DNA from: Candidatus Nitrosopumilus sp.
Lineage (GTDB): Archaea > Thermoproteota > Nitrososphaeria > Nitrososphaerales > Nitrosopumilaceae
Length of the DNA: 32,650 nt
NCBI GenBank assembly: GCA_029864235.1
Contig: JAOTTW010000009.1
Span: 1-32,650 of the forward strand
Direction of reading: 5' to 3'
The position numbers were made by a program, and so were the translations under genes. The notes below the pieces were generated by a model. That model was given only the letters and a program-made list of their open reading frames with translations, made no database searches and had not been told where the DNA came from. Of the stretch, positions 1 to 8,776 are shown one piece after another (positions within the stretch are counted from its first letter, which is position 1; every line of letters starts with the position of its first letter).

Positions 1-684
1 GAATAATTCATCAAAAACAATACTAATTGAGCTAAATCCCTCTTCTCCTATTACATATCCAATAATGATACTTCCAAGGAGAATTACTATGGCTTTGCCT
101 GTAATGGATTCATGTAATACTTGTTTCAAGTTAGTTTTTGTTTCAGAAATACCCATTTCAAACTCTGATTCGGTTTTTATTTTTCCAAGTGATTCTTTTT
201 TAGCCTTGATTTGCTTTGATACTGCTATGTTTGTCAGAAATATTGCCAAGATGAATGCTACTGGTTCTAGAACTGCAAGAATAGCAGCAAGATAACCCTC
301 TGATGTCACTCCCTGATTTTTAAGAAATGACAATCCAACTGAAAATGTAACTGCGCCAACGGCGCCATATGTAGATGCAAGTGCATAAGAATCAAAAAGA
401 TTGAATTTTCCAAGACGTCTTAAAATTTGATAGTGGTTTAGTGTAAACAACAAAGACAACACAATTGCTATTAACATTGGAAGTAACATTACTTCAAAGC
501 CAGTATTTCGCATCTCAATTCCACCATGCAGTCCAATTGCTGCAAGCAGGTATATCGGTAAAAATTCGGAAATTGCATCAGGAATCTTCAAGTCAGATTT
601 TATTCGTGCAGCAATAATTCCAAATAGAAAAAACAAGACGATGGGAGTTAAAAGATTTGATTGAATTAATTGAAGAACGTCCAT
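1..684 (-). CDS. sbtA: SbtA-like sodium-dependent bicarbonate transporter, 3'-truncated by window
   Basis: The minus strand is open from ATG at 684 to the window edge (228 codons; the usual family length is roughly 320-370). The translation is a polytopic membrane protein. It begins MDVLQLIQSNLLTPIVLFF and continues with KIPDAISEFLPIYLLAAIG and LHGGIEM, which matches the first SbtA helices (family SBT/DUF897, PF05982). A charged cytoplasmic loop follows (about residues 160-190, KQIKAKKESLGKIKTESEFE), then more helices. Known SbtA proteins import HCO3- with Na+. The start lies 53 bp behind the PiT stop on the same strand, so the two may be co-transcribed. Import of bicarbonate would feed thaumarchaeal 3-hydroxypropionate/4-hydroxybutyrate carbon fixation; that link is inference. 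The family call rests on remembered sequence pattern. Confidence 0.72.
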   Translation of the reverse strand, partial: MDVLQLIQSNLLTPIVLFFLFGIIAARIKSDLKIPDAISEFLPIYLLAAIGLHGGIEMRNTGFEVMLLPMLIAIVLSLLFTLNHYQILRRLGKFNLFDSYALASTYGAVGAVTFSVGLSFLKNQGVTSEGYLAAILAVLEPVAFILAIFLTNIAVSKQIKAKKESLGKIKTESEFEMGISETKTNLKQVLHESITGKAIVILLGSIIIGYVIGEEGFSSISIVFDELF

Positions 685-737
685 ATAATGATTCAGAAAA
701 TTTTCTGTTGAATAAAAATCAAGGTATTAGATTGATC

Positions 738-1724
738 CTAGACAAACAAGTGTATAATGTAAGTAAATGCAACACCAAATGCTGCTGCACCAGGAATCGT
801 GATTATCCATGCATAGATTATCTGTTTACCTACATTCCACCTAACTGCTCTTTTTCGTCTTGCTGCACCTGCACCCATTATTGAACCTGTAATGGCATGT
901 GTTGTACTTGCCGGAATTCCAAGGTATGCAAATACAGCTAACATTAAACCACCACCAGTTTCAGCACAGAATCCTTGATATGGCCTTAATCTTGCAACTT
1001 TGACACCAAGTGTCTTGATGACTTTGTAACCACCAAAGAAAGTTCCAAGTCCCATTGCAGTTGCAGCGGCAAAAATTACCCACAACGGCATTTCAATTTC
1101 TGGAATGAAGCCTGCCGAGAATAAAACAAGTACAATTATACCCATAGTCTTTTGTCCATCATTTGCGCCATGAGTTAATGCAAACCAAGCTGAAGAAATA
1201 ATTTGTAATCTGCCAAAAGATTTGTTAACAATTGCAGGTTTTCTACTTGCAAAAACAGTGATTATTAATCCGGTAAGTAACATTCCAAAAATTATTCCAC
1301 CGATTGGGGCAATAACAATTCCAGCAAAGATTTTAGTCAATCCACCATAAACTAATTTTTCAAAACCCAATCCTGCAATTCCTGCACCCATAACACCGCC
1401 AACAAGAGAGTGACTATTTGAAATCGGCAATCCAAAGTAGGTGCAAATTGTGCTCCAAGTAATTGCTCCTGTCAATCCACCAACAATCATGTAGATTGTA
1501 ATATCATCAGGGCTTACAATGCCTTTAGCAATTGTTGTTGCAACTGCCACTCCAAAAATAAATGGACCGATAAAATTTGCAATTGCAGATAAAGAAACTG
1601 CCTGAAGAGGTTTTAGTACACGCGTTCCAATTACAGTTGCAACAGAATTTGCAGAGTCATTGAATCCATTTACAAAATCAAAGATTAGTGCTATAATTAT
1701 TGCTCCAATCGCCAGTTCTAACAT
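738..1724 (-). CDS. pit: PiT-family inorganic phosphate transporter
   Basis: This 328-residue, strongly hydrophobic protein carries the two halves of a PHO4/PiT permease (PF01384). The first signature is near residues 16-30 (FDFVNGFNDSANSVATVIGT). The second, inverted copy is near residue 185 (THGANDGQKTMGI). A cytoplasmic linker with SRKPAIVNKSFGRLQ lies between them. Such permeases move inorganic phosphate with H+ or Na+, or metal-phosphate, across the cytoplasmic membrane. The gene starts 9 bp after the DUF47/PhoU-like gene on the same strand. That pairing is common in archaea and bacteria, and the DUF47 protein is thought to modulate the permease. Length and both motifs are complete. Confidence 0.93.
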   Translation of the reverse strand: MLELAIGAIIIALIFDFVNGFNDSANSVATVIGTRVLKPLQAVSLSAIANFIGPFIFGVAVATTIAKGIVSPDDITIYMIVGGLTGAITWSTICTYFGLPISNSHSLVGGVMGAGIAGLGFEKLVYGGLTKIFAGIVIAPIGGIIFGMLLTGLIITVFASRKPAIVNKSFGRLQIISSAWFALTHGANDGQKTMGIIVLVLFSAGFIPEIEMPLWVIFAAATAMGLGTFFGGYKVIKTLGVKVARLRPYQGFCAETGGGLMLAVFAYLGIPASTTHAITGSIMGAGAARRKRAVRWNVGKQIIYAWIITIPGAAAFGVAFTYIIHLFV

Positions 1725-1733
1725 CTTAATTAC

Positions 1734-2363
1734 CTAGGTATATTTTAGAACAATATCTTCAATTACATCCGCAACATCTACACACCTGTCTGATGCTGTT
1801 TCAATTGATTCATAGATATCCTTTAGTTTAATGATACGAATTGCATCAGAACTTTCAAACAGTTCCTTTATTGCTTCTCTATACAAGTCATCTACCTTGT
1901 GCTCAATCTCACTAGTGTTTCGACAATGATTAATCATGTCCCGAGGGTTTTTGATTTTTTGTAATTGTGATATCATATAATGGACCTCTTTTGTTGCTTT
2001 TACTAGTTCCTCTATCATCATTCTTGAAAATGCAGGAGGTGTTTCAATTTTGTAACTATACAATCGTGCAGCAATACCATCCATAAAGTCAATTACATCG
2101 TCAATTTTTGAGGCTATTCTTTGCATATCTTCTCTGTCTAATGGAGTGATGAAGGTCTTGTTTAATTCAGCAAAGATATCTCTTGTAAGAACATCACCTT
2201 CACTTTCAAGTTTTCTAACATTTTCCATTTTTTCAAGATTGCCCAAATCATCAAGCAGTATTAGTAATGCCTCAGATGTTTCAACCGCTTTTTTTGCTAA
2301 ATTATCTAGTATTGTTAAAAGTTGTTTTTCATTGGATTTTACCCAAGATAGCCATAGTCCCAT
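1734..2363 (-). CDS. DUF47 / PhoU-like phosphate transport regulator
   Basis: A 209-residue all-helical protein, first gene of the PiT unit. The pattern fits the DUF47 (TIGR00153-type) relatives of PhoU: a coiled N-terminal part, TFITPLDREDMQRIASKIDD at about residues 70-90, and KLKDIYESIETASDRCVDVA near the C terminus. The acidic E/D-rich helices are typical of PhoU-fold metal-cluster sites. In other organisms these proteins are encoded next to PiT and adjust its activity. Here the stop lies 9 bp before the PiT start, so translation is probably coupled. The ATG at 2363 gives the normal family length. Confidence 0.88.
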   Translation of the reverse strand: MGLWLSWVKSNEKQLLTILDNLAKKAVETSEALLILLDDLGNLEKMENVRKLESEGDVLTRDIFAELNKTFITPLDREDMQRIASKIDDVIDFMDGIAARLYSYKIETPPAFSRMMIEELVKATKEVHYMISQLQKIKNPRDMINHCRNTSEIEHKVDDLYREAIKELFESSDAIRIIKLKDIYESIETASDRCVDVADVIEDIVLKYT

Positions 2364-2494
2364 AAGCAGATTAAAGTGGGTTAGAAGTTAAAATTGTTGA
2401 CCATACAATATACGTAACTATATAGAATACACTTAGTCGATAAACAATCAGAATTTAAAAAATTAATTAATTTTTTAAATAAAATAAAAACATA

Positions 2495-4096
2495 TTATTT
2501 TATGTAGAATCCGGGTTTCCAGGTATCGGTATTTCTAAGATCTTTTGTACTTGTTGTGTCAGCTTTTGCGTATGTGTTAAACATTGCATCATAAACAGGG
2601 TTGTTTGGATGATATCCTTGACATTCCAAATGGAATTCATTTGTTAATGAAAATCCTTTGAAGAAACTTTCTTCTTTATCATGCTGTGTTTTTACAACAT
2701 AATCAACAATTCTGCAATTTGAGTAGTTGAATCCTCTAACAGAGTTTTCACCATAAACAAGATTTACATCTACATCAAATAAATCAGTTAGTGCATTTAT
2801 TCCAGTCATTTTTTGTCCCATTTTTTGGGCAGCATCAATATGCTTGTACAATAATGGGTATGTTCCTGGCACTCCAACTAATTTGACTGTAGGATTTGCT
2901 CTATTCAACATATTTCCTTGCTCAAACATTGGAAAATCAATTATCTCTTGTCCATCATTGTAAGTGAACGTGACTATTGCATGAGGACCTGTTCCCATAT
3001 TGTATGAATTGGTTAAGTATTCATTTGACATTTTAATGGATGACCAAACTGGCTCATTTCCTTGAATGTCATCATATGATGGATTAAGAGGAGTTATACC
3101 AGCACATGTAAAGTCGGTTTTTTCAATTACTGCAAAACCACGTTTACCAGTATATCCTTCTTCTTTGTCTTGATATGTATCAATAAAGAATGAAGATACT
3201 CTACAATCAACAAATTCAAGTCCTCTGACAACTTTACCAGTATTTGTAAATTCAACAGTTGCTTCAAAATCTGTATTAAAAGGACTTGTGATTCCATTTG
3301 TCATGCGTGCCTGATTAATTGCATTGTCCAATAATGGATGGTGAGAAACAATTCCTTCTACATGAAAACTTGGGCCGGCATCATCATCTTCTCCAAATCC
3401 AGTTGTCAATTCGAAGATAGGAAATTCAATTTTCTCGATTCCTTCATCGAATTTGAAAGTAACAAAAGTTCTTGCATCTTCAGCAAATTTAAAGGGGGTT
3501 TGACTATGGTCATATGAAACTTGGTTTGTTATGTAGCGCGATTTTTGTATTATGTGATCATTTGATTCTACACCACCACATCTAAAATCAATATCATCTA
3601 CAATAGCAAAACCAACATTATCATAGAATCCATAGCTTTCATAGTCATCGTTGAGTGTTTCAACTTTGTATTCCTGAACTTCACAGTTGTAGTAATTTAT
3701 TGTTCGAATTACTTCAGAGTTTTTTGAAAAATTTACAATTACATCAAAAAATTTGTAATCATACTCAAAACTATTACCTCCAGAAGACATCAATCTATAT
3801 TTGAAAGAATCATCTAATGCTTTGTGTAAATGAGGTGAGCCTCCAACTACACTTTGAACATTAAATGTTGTTCCAACATTAGATACAAAATCAGATGTTG
3901 TCTTGAAGACAGGAAATTCATGAGTTTCAACACCATCTCTGAAAAGGAATGTGACAGTTGCACTAACGTCATCAGCCATTTTGTATCTAGTATTTTCTTC
4001 TGCAAATGCATTAAAAGTTGGAATCAAAACAGACATTACTACAAAAACACTCAGTGTGATAGTGAAGAATGTGAATTTTGTCTTCATTAATTTCAT
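2495..4096 (-). CDS. Secreted protein with three internal ~140-residue repeats
   Basis: A 533-residue protein with a clear signal peptide (Lys-rich start, hydrophobic residues 9-30, likely cleavage after FNAFA). The mature part is three copies of one domain at about residues 37-180, 203-340 and 369-500. Each copy has a [AT]-x-VTF-x(2)-DG-x(3)-FP-[MIV]-F strand near its beginning and ends in a Cys-containing strand, a D/K-E-rich loop and a second Cys. The Cys pairs are 138/173, 298/331 and 461/492, so each domain probably holds one disulfide. I cannot name the domain. It is probably an extracytoplasmic beta-rich protein tied to the cell surface, with no transmembrane anchor or sorting tail visible. 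About 130 bp of AT-rich spacer on the 2364-2494 side and 210 bp on the other set it off as a monocistronic gene. Confidence 0.8.
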   Translation of the reverse strand: MKLMKTKFTFFTITLSVFVVMSVLIPTFNAFAEENTRYKMADDVSATVTFLFRDGVETHEFPVFKTTSDFVSNVGTTFNVQSVVGGSPHLHKALDDSFKYRLMSSGGNSFEYDYKFFDVIVNFSKNSEVIRTINYYNCEVQEYKVETLNDDYESYGFYDNVGFAIVDDIDFRCGGVESNDHIIQKSRYITNQVSYDHSQTPFKFAEDARTFVTFKFDEGIEKIEFPIFELTTGFGEDDDAGPSFHVEGIVSHHPLLDNAINQARMTNGITSPFNTDFEATVEFTNTGKVVRGLEFVDCRVSSFFIDTYQDKEEGYTGKRGFAVIEKTDFTCAGITPLNPSYDDIQGNEPVWSSIKMSNEYLTNSYNMGTGPHAIVTFTYNDGQEIIDFPMFEQGNMLNRANPTVKLVGVPGTYPLLYKHIDAAQKMGQKMTGINALTDLFDVDVNLVYGENSVRGFNYSNCRIVDYVVKTQHDKEESFFKGFSLTNEFHLECQGYHPNNPVYDAMFNTYAKADTTSTKDLRNTDTWKPGFYIK

Positions 4097-4306
4097 ACAG
4101 ATAATTTAATGCTATAAGTTAGATCATCGTTCTCTCTGTATGTAATATAATAATAGATAGTTCTTGTAACTCTATATAGAAGGAATTCAAACAAAAATAT
4201 TTCGAGTCAGGAATAAAACTTGGAATGGAATAAACTGAGAACTAAAACAGTATGATTTCCAATTCATCGAGTTAGACTAATTGTTCTGGTTTTTGTCAAT
4301 TAATTC

Positions 4307-5092
4307 TCAAAAGGGCTTGTTTACTTCACGGGTAAATACATAACTTGCAAGACCAACCATTACCAGTACAAACATGCAGATTATACCTATGCTAAGAATT
4401 GCAGGGATTCCACCTTCTGAAACACCTGTCATCATTTCTCTAACAAGCAAGACAGTATACGTTACAGGGTTGAGTTTTGCAATTGAGGCCAGCCAATCAG
4501 GAAGTAGTTCTAAGGGGAAAAGAGCGGGACTGAGCATGAATAATGGCATTCCAAGAAAATTGATAATTCCCCAAAAAGTCTCCTGAGATTTTGCAGTAGC
4601 TGCAACCATGACTGATATTCCAGAAAATCCCAATGAAAACAAGATAACAATTGCCATTATTGGTGCAATCATCAATGGGTTTGGAAATGAAACACCTATC
4701 GCTAATGCAATCCCCAAAATCAAGCTTGCCTGAAGTGCAGCTATTAATGATATTGCAAGCATCTTTCCTAACGCAATAGATGAACGTGAGATTGGTGATG
4801 TTAATGCTTTATTCATAAAACCATATCGTCGATCCCAAAGAGTATTAACACCTCCAAAGATGCTTGTAAAAATTGCAGTCAAAATAATGACACCGGGTGC
4901 CATAAACTCAATATATTGACCTTCAAATCCAACTGATTGAATTAGTGGTTGAGTTCCTGCAAATGTATTTCCGATAACTACAATCCAAATTGCAGGTTGT
5001 ATTAAACGAATTAAAACACCACTACGAGATTTCTTGTATCTTTTTAGCTCTCGCCAAAAAATTGTATATGTATCATACATCAAATATATCAT
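4307..5092 (-). CDS. ABC-2 type exporter permease
   Basis: A 261-residue membrane protein with about six hydrophobic segments. Its N terminus (YDTYTIFWRELKRYKKSRSG) is the amphipathic start typical of ABC-2/DrrB-type permeases, and the central motif INFLGMPLFMLSPALFPLELLP is characteristic of the ABC2_membrane family (PF01061). Its ATG overlaps the stop of the ATPase gene by 4 bp (ATGA), so the two are translationally coupled and form one exporter. The substrate is unknown; relatives export drugs, glycolipids or polysaccharide precursors. Spacer 4097-4306 separates it from the secreted repeat protein. Confidence 0.9.
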   Translation of the reverse strand: MIYLMYDTYTIFWRELKRYKKSRSGVLIRLIQPAIWIVVIGNTFAGTQPLIQSVGFEGQYIEFMAPGVIILTAIFTSIFGGVNTLWDRRYGFMNKALTSPISRSSIALGKMLAISLIAALQASLILGIALAIGVSFPNPLMIAPIMAIVILFSLGFSGISVMVAATAKSQETFWGIINFLGMPLFMLSPALFPLELLPDWLASIAKLNPVTYTVLLVREMMTGVSEGGIPAILSIGIICMFVLVMVGLASYVFTREVNKPF

Positions 5093-6108
5093 GCACGTAA
5101 CCTCTTCATTTTTGCATGTTCACGTTTTCTATTAAATACAGAGTCATCATCTCGAATTTCATGACCAGTGTATGAGATAAAGACATCATCCAGTGTTGGC
5201 TGTTTTAAAGAAATAGAATTTATTTTAATATCAAGATTTGATGAAATTTTAAAAATTTTAGGAATTGCTTCTGTTACTTTTGATGCAAATAATATGAGTT
5301 TGCCATTATCTTCATTAATTTTGTTTATTGTTTCAATTTTATTTAATTCAGAAACAAACGACCCATGAGAATTGCTATTTTGAATGGAAAGGGTAATGAC
5401 TTCGTTTCCCATCGCACTTTTCATGTTTTGAGGAGTGTCTATCACCTGAATCTTGCCATAATCAATGATTCCTATTCTGTCACAGAGTTGGTCTGCCTCT
5501 TCCATGTAGTGTGTTGTAAGAAAGATGCTCATCTCAAATTCGATGTGAATTTTTTTTATATATTCCCAGATTTTACGGCGGGTTTGAATATCCAAGCCTA
5601 CTGTAGGCTCATCTAGGAACAAAACTTTTGGATGGTGAAGTAGACCGCCTGCAATGTCAAGGCGCTTTCGCATTCCACCAGAATAAGTTACAACAGAATC
5701 ATTTTGTTTGTCAGATAATTCAATCAAGTCCAGTACTTCATCAATTCTTTTGTTAATTTGATCCTTTGAGATGTGGTTCAATCTTGCTTGCAAAAGTAGA
5801 TTCTCTCTTCCTGTAAGGTATTCATCAACGGTAGTTTCTTGTTGAACATAGCCGATATTTTGGCGAACCTGTTTCGCTTGTGTTACAACATCATATCCAG
5901 ACACAAATGCGTGTCCTGATGTTGGTTTGAGGAGTGTTGTTAAAATCATCATGGTCGTACTTTTTCCAGCGCCGTTTGGTCCCAAAAATCCAAATATCTC
6001 CCCACTTTTTACTGCAAAAGAAATATCATCAACTGCAGTTACATCTCCAAATGATTTTGAAAGAGATTTTGTCTCTATAGAATTCAACACTTTGATCGCT
6101 TGTGTCAA
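5089..6108 (-). CDS. ABC-2 exporter ATP-binding protein (DrrA-like)
   Basis: A 339-residue ATPase with all nucleotide-binding motifs: Walker A GPNGAGKST at residues 43-51, Q-loop YVQQE, signature YSGGMRKRLDIAGG, Walker B VLFLDEP with D-loop VGLD, and H-loop TTHYMEE. The C-terminal ~100 residues form the extra domain of DrrA-type ATPases, with the family's LKQPTLDDVFISYTGHEIRD tail. It energises the permease encoded immediately downstream (4-bp overlap). The ATG at 6108 gives the normal N terminus. It is divergent from the miniprotein gene at 6182. Confidence 0.93.
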   Translation of the reverse strand: MTQAIKVLNSIETKSLSKSFGDVTAVDDISFAVKSGEIFGFLGPNGAGKSTTMMILTTLLKPTSGHAFVSGYDVVTQAKQVRQNIGYVQQETTVDEYLTGRENLLLQARLNHISKDQINKRIDEVLDLIELSDKQNDSVVTYSGGMRKRLDIAGGLLHHPKVLFLDEPTVGLDIQTRRKIWEYIKKIHIEFEMSIFLTTHYMEEADQLCDRIGIIDYGKIQVIDTPQNMKSAMGNEVITLSIQNSNSHGSFVSELNKIETINKINEDNGKLILFASKVTEAIPKIFKISSNLDIKINSISLKQPTLDDVFISYTGHEIRDDDSVFNRKREHAKMKRLRA

Positions 6109-6181
6109 TTATAAATTGCTAAGTGTTTGTCATACTATCAATACTCATAAAAAATTTAAAGATATAACACCAAGATGGCAC

Positions 6182-6277
6182 ATGAAGGGGCTCTGCCAAA
6201 AGTGTCATTCATCAAATGTAGAAATCACAGTTCAAGAAGGAATTCCGGTCTGCAGAAAGTGTAACAATGTAGATTAG
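6182..6277 (+). CDS. 31-residue zinc-ribbon miniprotein
   Basis: The ORF MKGLCQKC...CRKCNNVD has two CxxC knuckles (C5/C8 and C24/C27) separated by 15 residues, enough for a minimal zinc ribbon. A TATA-like stretch (aaatttaaagatat, about 6150-6163) ends some 20 bp before the ATG, which fits a leaderless mRNA. A relative with the same opening (M-x-GLC-x-KC-x-SS-x-V) is encoded at 32375-32488, which strengthens the case that this is a real gene. Function is unknown; small thaumarchaeal zinc ribbons are often suspected of nucleic-acid or protein binding. A longer in-frame reading begins inside the ABC ATPase gene but is antisense to it and not credible. Confidence 0.65.
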   Translation: MKGLCQKCHSSNVEITVQEGIPVCRKCNNVD

Positions 6278-6303
6278 AATTATTAAAAATAAAAATAAGA
6301 AAT

Positions 6304-6756
6304 CTATTCTAATTTTTTAAATTCTTCTTTAGTCATTCCAAGAATTATTTTTTCTCCAATTCCCCAAATTTCTGATTTCGAGAGAATTTTAGAATGAACT
6401 AATCCATTAGTGATTTCAATTGATTCTAGTTCGTTTGTGTCAGGATTTTTATGTAGACGTTTTACTTTTCCAATCTTATGGCGGTCAATATCAACAACCG
6501 TAACTCCGGTTCTTACAGGAGGTCTACTAAGCAAAAGGGTTTCTGTTGTGAATTTGTCAATATAGTCATCAGATAGAAAATAGTCCTTGTTGAATCCTTG
6601 ATGTATTGTTACACCTGAAACTATAAGCGTGTCTTGGTTAATGTGAATGTGTTTTACTTTGCCATATTCGATTCCTTCTCTGTCAATGACTTTTTTTCCG
6701 GGAAAGGTGTCTGCGGTGGCAATGTTTGAAGGCATTCCTTCTAGTTTAATGGACAT
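6304..6756 (-). CDS. PRC-barrel domain protein (two barrels)
   Basis: A 150-residue protein with two PRC-barrel-like halves. The first (residues ~18-60) has GKKVIDREGIEYGKVKHIHI. The second (residues ~85-140) has VTVVDIDRHKIGKVKRLHK, followed by ESIEITNGLVHSKILSKSEIWGIGE. PRC barrels are small beta-barrels found in RimM and in archaeal cell-division partners (CdpB-like proteins) and in photosynthetic reaction-centre H subunits. Nothing here fixes the role. The N-terminal MSIKLEGMPSNIATADTF has no signal sequence, so it is cytoplasmic. It is divergent from the DUF385-like gene and convergent with the zinc-ribbon miniprotein. Confidence 0.72.
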   Translation of the reverse strand: MSIKLEGMPSNIATADTFPGKKVIDREGIEYGKVKHIHINQDTLIVSGVTIHQGFNKDYFLSDDYIDKFTTETLLLSRPPVRTGVTVVDIDRHKIGKVKRLHKNPDTNELESIEITNGLVHSKILSKSEIWGIGEKIILGMTKEEFKKLE

Positions 6757-6844
6757 AATATGTACTGGACAGATTTACTTATGAGATCAGATATCAGAAT
6801 TTTCTATCAATGGGGTTAAATTACTTGACAAGTCAAAGTTTGTC

Positions 6845-7165
6845 ATGACAATTGAGGAGAATTTATTTCGCGGCATTCTAAGCACAAGAGGAAGAAAAAC
6901 GGGCAAGTATCATTCTGTAATGCTTCGGGGGGTAAAGTATAACGGAAAAATATATTTTTCAAGACATAGGCCTGATGGAGACTGGTTTAAAAATGCAATT
7001 ACAAATCCAAATGTGATAATAAAATACAATGACTCAGAATTTACTGGAAAAGCAAGACAAGTTGCAGATGAGAATCTAGAAAAAAAAATTTCCCAATTAA
7101 AATATCCTAATGAAGAGAGGGCAAATGAGAAAAGAGTTGCAATCGAAGTTACACTAGATGAATAA
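6845..7165 (+). CDS. DUF385/Ddn-type deazaflavin-dependent nitroreductase-like protein
   Basis: A 106-residue split-barrel protein. The diagnostic stretch is STRGRKTGKYHSVMLRGVKY, followed by YFSRHRPDGDWFKNAITNP and VIIKYND. This is the pattern of the F420/FMN-dependent nitroreductase family (TIGR00026/DUF385, PF04075), where R-G-R-K-T-G contacts the cofactor phosphate. It is short compared with mycobacterial Ddn (about 150 residues) and lacks an N-terminal membrane helix. The substrate is unknown. Its 3' end overlaps the convergent gene on the other strand by 17 bp (7149-7165). Confidence 0.7.
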   Translation: MTIEENLFRGILSTRGRKTGKYHSVMLRGVKYNGKIYFSRHRPDGDWFKNAITNPNVIIKYNDSEFTGKARQVADENLEKKISQLKYPNEERANEKRVAIEVTLDE

Positions 7166-7793
7166 TAGTACTAAGACCTCTTCTGTCATATTCTACATCA
7201 TTTTCTGTTTCAATTATGGTTACGGTAAATGAAATGACATCTCTTTGTTTTGCATTTTCTGCATGAAGTTTTAGATTAATATCCATCAAATCAAATTGAT
7301 CAGTTGGAAGATTTGTTTCATCAATGTATGCACCACATGTAGATTCAATTCTAAACCTATCGTCTTTGAAATGAAAGCCAAGTTTTGTTTTTCTATTTTC
7401 TCTTCCATTTGCTTTTACATTAATATCAATTACTCCAGGTTTTCCAACTGTGTAACTTGATGTTTTATTTACAAAAACTCCAATTGGAAAGGGTTTTCCT
7501 GCAGTGGCCTCTGCCATCTTTTGAATTCCATCATTCATTACAACATCAACTGCTTGGATTGATTGGGCAACTTTGGCAATCCAATCATTTGTTTTCTTAA
7601 TAGTAGCATGAATTCCGGCTCGTCTCTTTTTGTCTTCATCTTCTGGTAGCTTATAGTAATCAACCCATGCTTCATAATCATGTGATATATCTTCGATAAA
7701 ATCCATACATGTTCTCTTGTAATCATCAACGTTGTTTGTCCTCTCAGATGCGTCGTCTGTTCTAAGTCCGTCATAATCCATTGGAAGTGCCAA
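7149..7793 (-). CDS. Conserved-looking hypothetical protein
   Basis: A 214-residue soluble protein with no family I recognise. The N-terminal ~110 residues are helical and charged (VDDYKRTCMDFIEDISHDYE). The C-terminal half looks beta-rich (TSSYTVGKPGVIDINVKANG, then a strand-rich region ending TIIETENDVEYDRRGLSTII). There is no signal peptide, transmembrane segment or cysteine cluster. The end is convergent and overlaps the DUF385-like gene by 17 bp. The long uninterrupted frame and ordinary codon use support a real gene; function is not predictable. Confidence 0.65.
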   Translation of the reverse strand: MALPMDYDGLRTDDASERTNNVDDYKRTCMDFIEDISHDYEAWVDYYKLPEDEDKKRRAGIHATIKKTNDWIAKVAQSIQAVDVVMNDGIQKMAEATAGKPFPIGVFVNKTSSYTVGKPGVIDINVKANGRENRKTKLGFHFKDDRFRIESTCGAYIDETNLPTDQFDLMDINLKLHAENAKQRDVISFTVTIIETENDVEYDRRGLSTIIHLV

Positions 7794-7875
7794 TAGTACT
7801 CATTGATTTTTACATCTAAAAAACTAATCCTGCCACAAAATTAATGAATATAATAGGATTCTGAGAACTGGTAGC

Positions 7876-8355
7876 ATGATATTTTCAGAATTAATCCAAG
7901 AGTTACAAAAAGAACTCAAGACCAATTTGGCTCAAATCAGATTTTTGTTAAAGAAAAATCCGGCTATGGGATATACAAGGGTTGTAGAGATCGGAAAGGA
8001 GGTTGGAAAAAAATACAACATTAAACTTGTAGTCAATTTTCCAAAAGAGGGAAGAATTGAAGAATTTGACATGTATGGAAAACGAGATCTTAGTTTAATT
8101 ATTGATTATGAAAAAAAGAATTTTCCAATGAATAGAAATATCATCAAAGAAAAGGCAAAAGAAATCCTAGGTGATGTGAAAACAGAAGATGCATACATGT
8201 ATGAGAACAAAGAAGGAGTCAGAGTTTTTTCAGAAGGATGGAAGATAGACATTTTGCCACACTCTTTGCACATTTGGACAGAGTTTAATGAGAATGTTAC
8301 AAAGTTTTGTGATTGGCTGATGGATGATGTTTATTTAGTAAAGCGCAATCAATGA
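7876..8355 (+). CDS. Hypothetical protein
   Basis: A 159-residue acidic and basic soluble protein of unknown family. A helical N terminus (ELIQELQKELKTNLAQIRFL) is followed by mixed alpha/beta sequence and an aromatic C terminus (SLHIWTEFNENVTKFCDWLM). No motif points to an enzyme. It stops 4 bp before the convergent TPR gene. The ATG at 7876 is preceded by AT-rich DNA but no clear ribosome-binding site. Confidence 0.65.
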   Translation: MIFSELIQELQKELKTNLAQIRFLLKKNPAMGYTRVVEIGKEVGKKYNIKLVVNFPKEGRIEEFDMYGKRDLSLIIDYEKKNFPMNRNIIKEKAKEILGDVKTEDAYMYENKEGVRVFSEGWKIDILPHSLHIWTEFNENVTKFCDWLMDDVYLVKRNQ

Positions 8356-8359
8356 AAAA

Positions 8360-8719
8360 TCAAATATTTTCTAATTTTTCAAGCAGTCCATGAGCCTCAA
8401 AATTATCAGGTTGAATTTTTAGAATTTTTTTACAACAGTCAATTGCATCATCTCTTTGTTGCAATGAGAGATGTGCATTCGTTTTGAGGATGAGTGTCTC
8501 CACATCATTACTGTCAATTTCAAGGGCTCTCTCGAAATAAGGAATTGCCTTTTTTGCATCCTCTAATACGTAGTAAATACTTCCCATTATAAACAAGAAA
8601 TCAGAGTCTTTAGAAAATTTAGATTCAAGATTTTTTCCAAAATCAAGTGCTTCAGCATATTCCCCATCTTTAATGAGTTTTTTGAGATGCCTTTTGGGAT
8701 AACTAAACAAACCTACCAT
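8360..8719 (-). CDS. TPR-repeat protein
   Basis: A 119-residue protein made almost wholly of tetratricopeptide repeats. The clearest runs from about residue 40 to 73 (SDFLFIMGSIYYVLEDAKKA, then IPYFERALEIDSND). A second follows to about residue 107 (ILKTNAHLSLQQRDDAIDCC, then KKILKIQPDN), and a weaker one precedes them. TPRs are protein-protein scaffolds; the partner is unknown. It is cytoplasmic, with no signal peptide, and its stop is 4 bp from the convergent neighbour. Confidence 0.85.
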   Translation of the reverse strand: MVGLFSYPKRHLKKLIKDGEYAEALDFGKNLESKFSKDSDFLFIMGSIYYVLEDAKKAIPYFERALEIDSNDVETLILKTNAHLSLQQRDDAIDCCKKILKIQPDNFEAHGLLEKLENI

Positions 8720-8776
8720 TACAAATCAATTATCCAAAATAATGTCTAACAATTTGAATGTAACAAAATAAAAACA

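Noticed and set aside
5927-6277. A 116-codon plus-strand gene ending in the zinc-ribbon miniprotein
   Set aside because: Its first two thirds are antisense to the conserved ABC ATPase N terminus; only the last 31 codons make sense as a protein.
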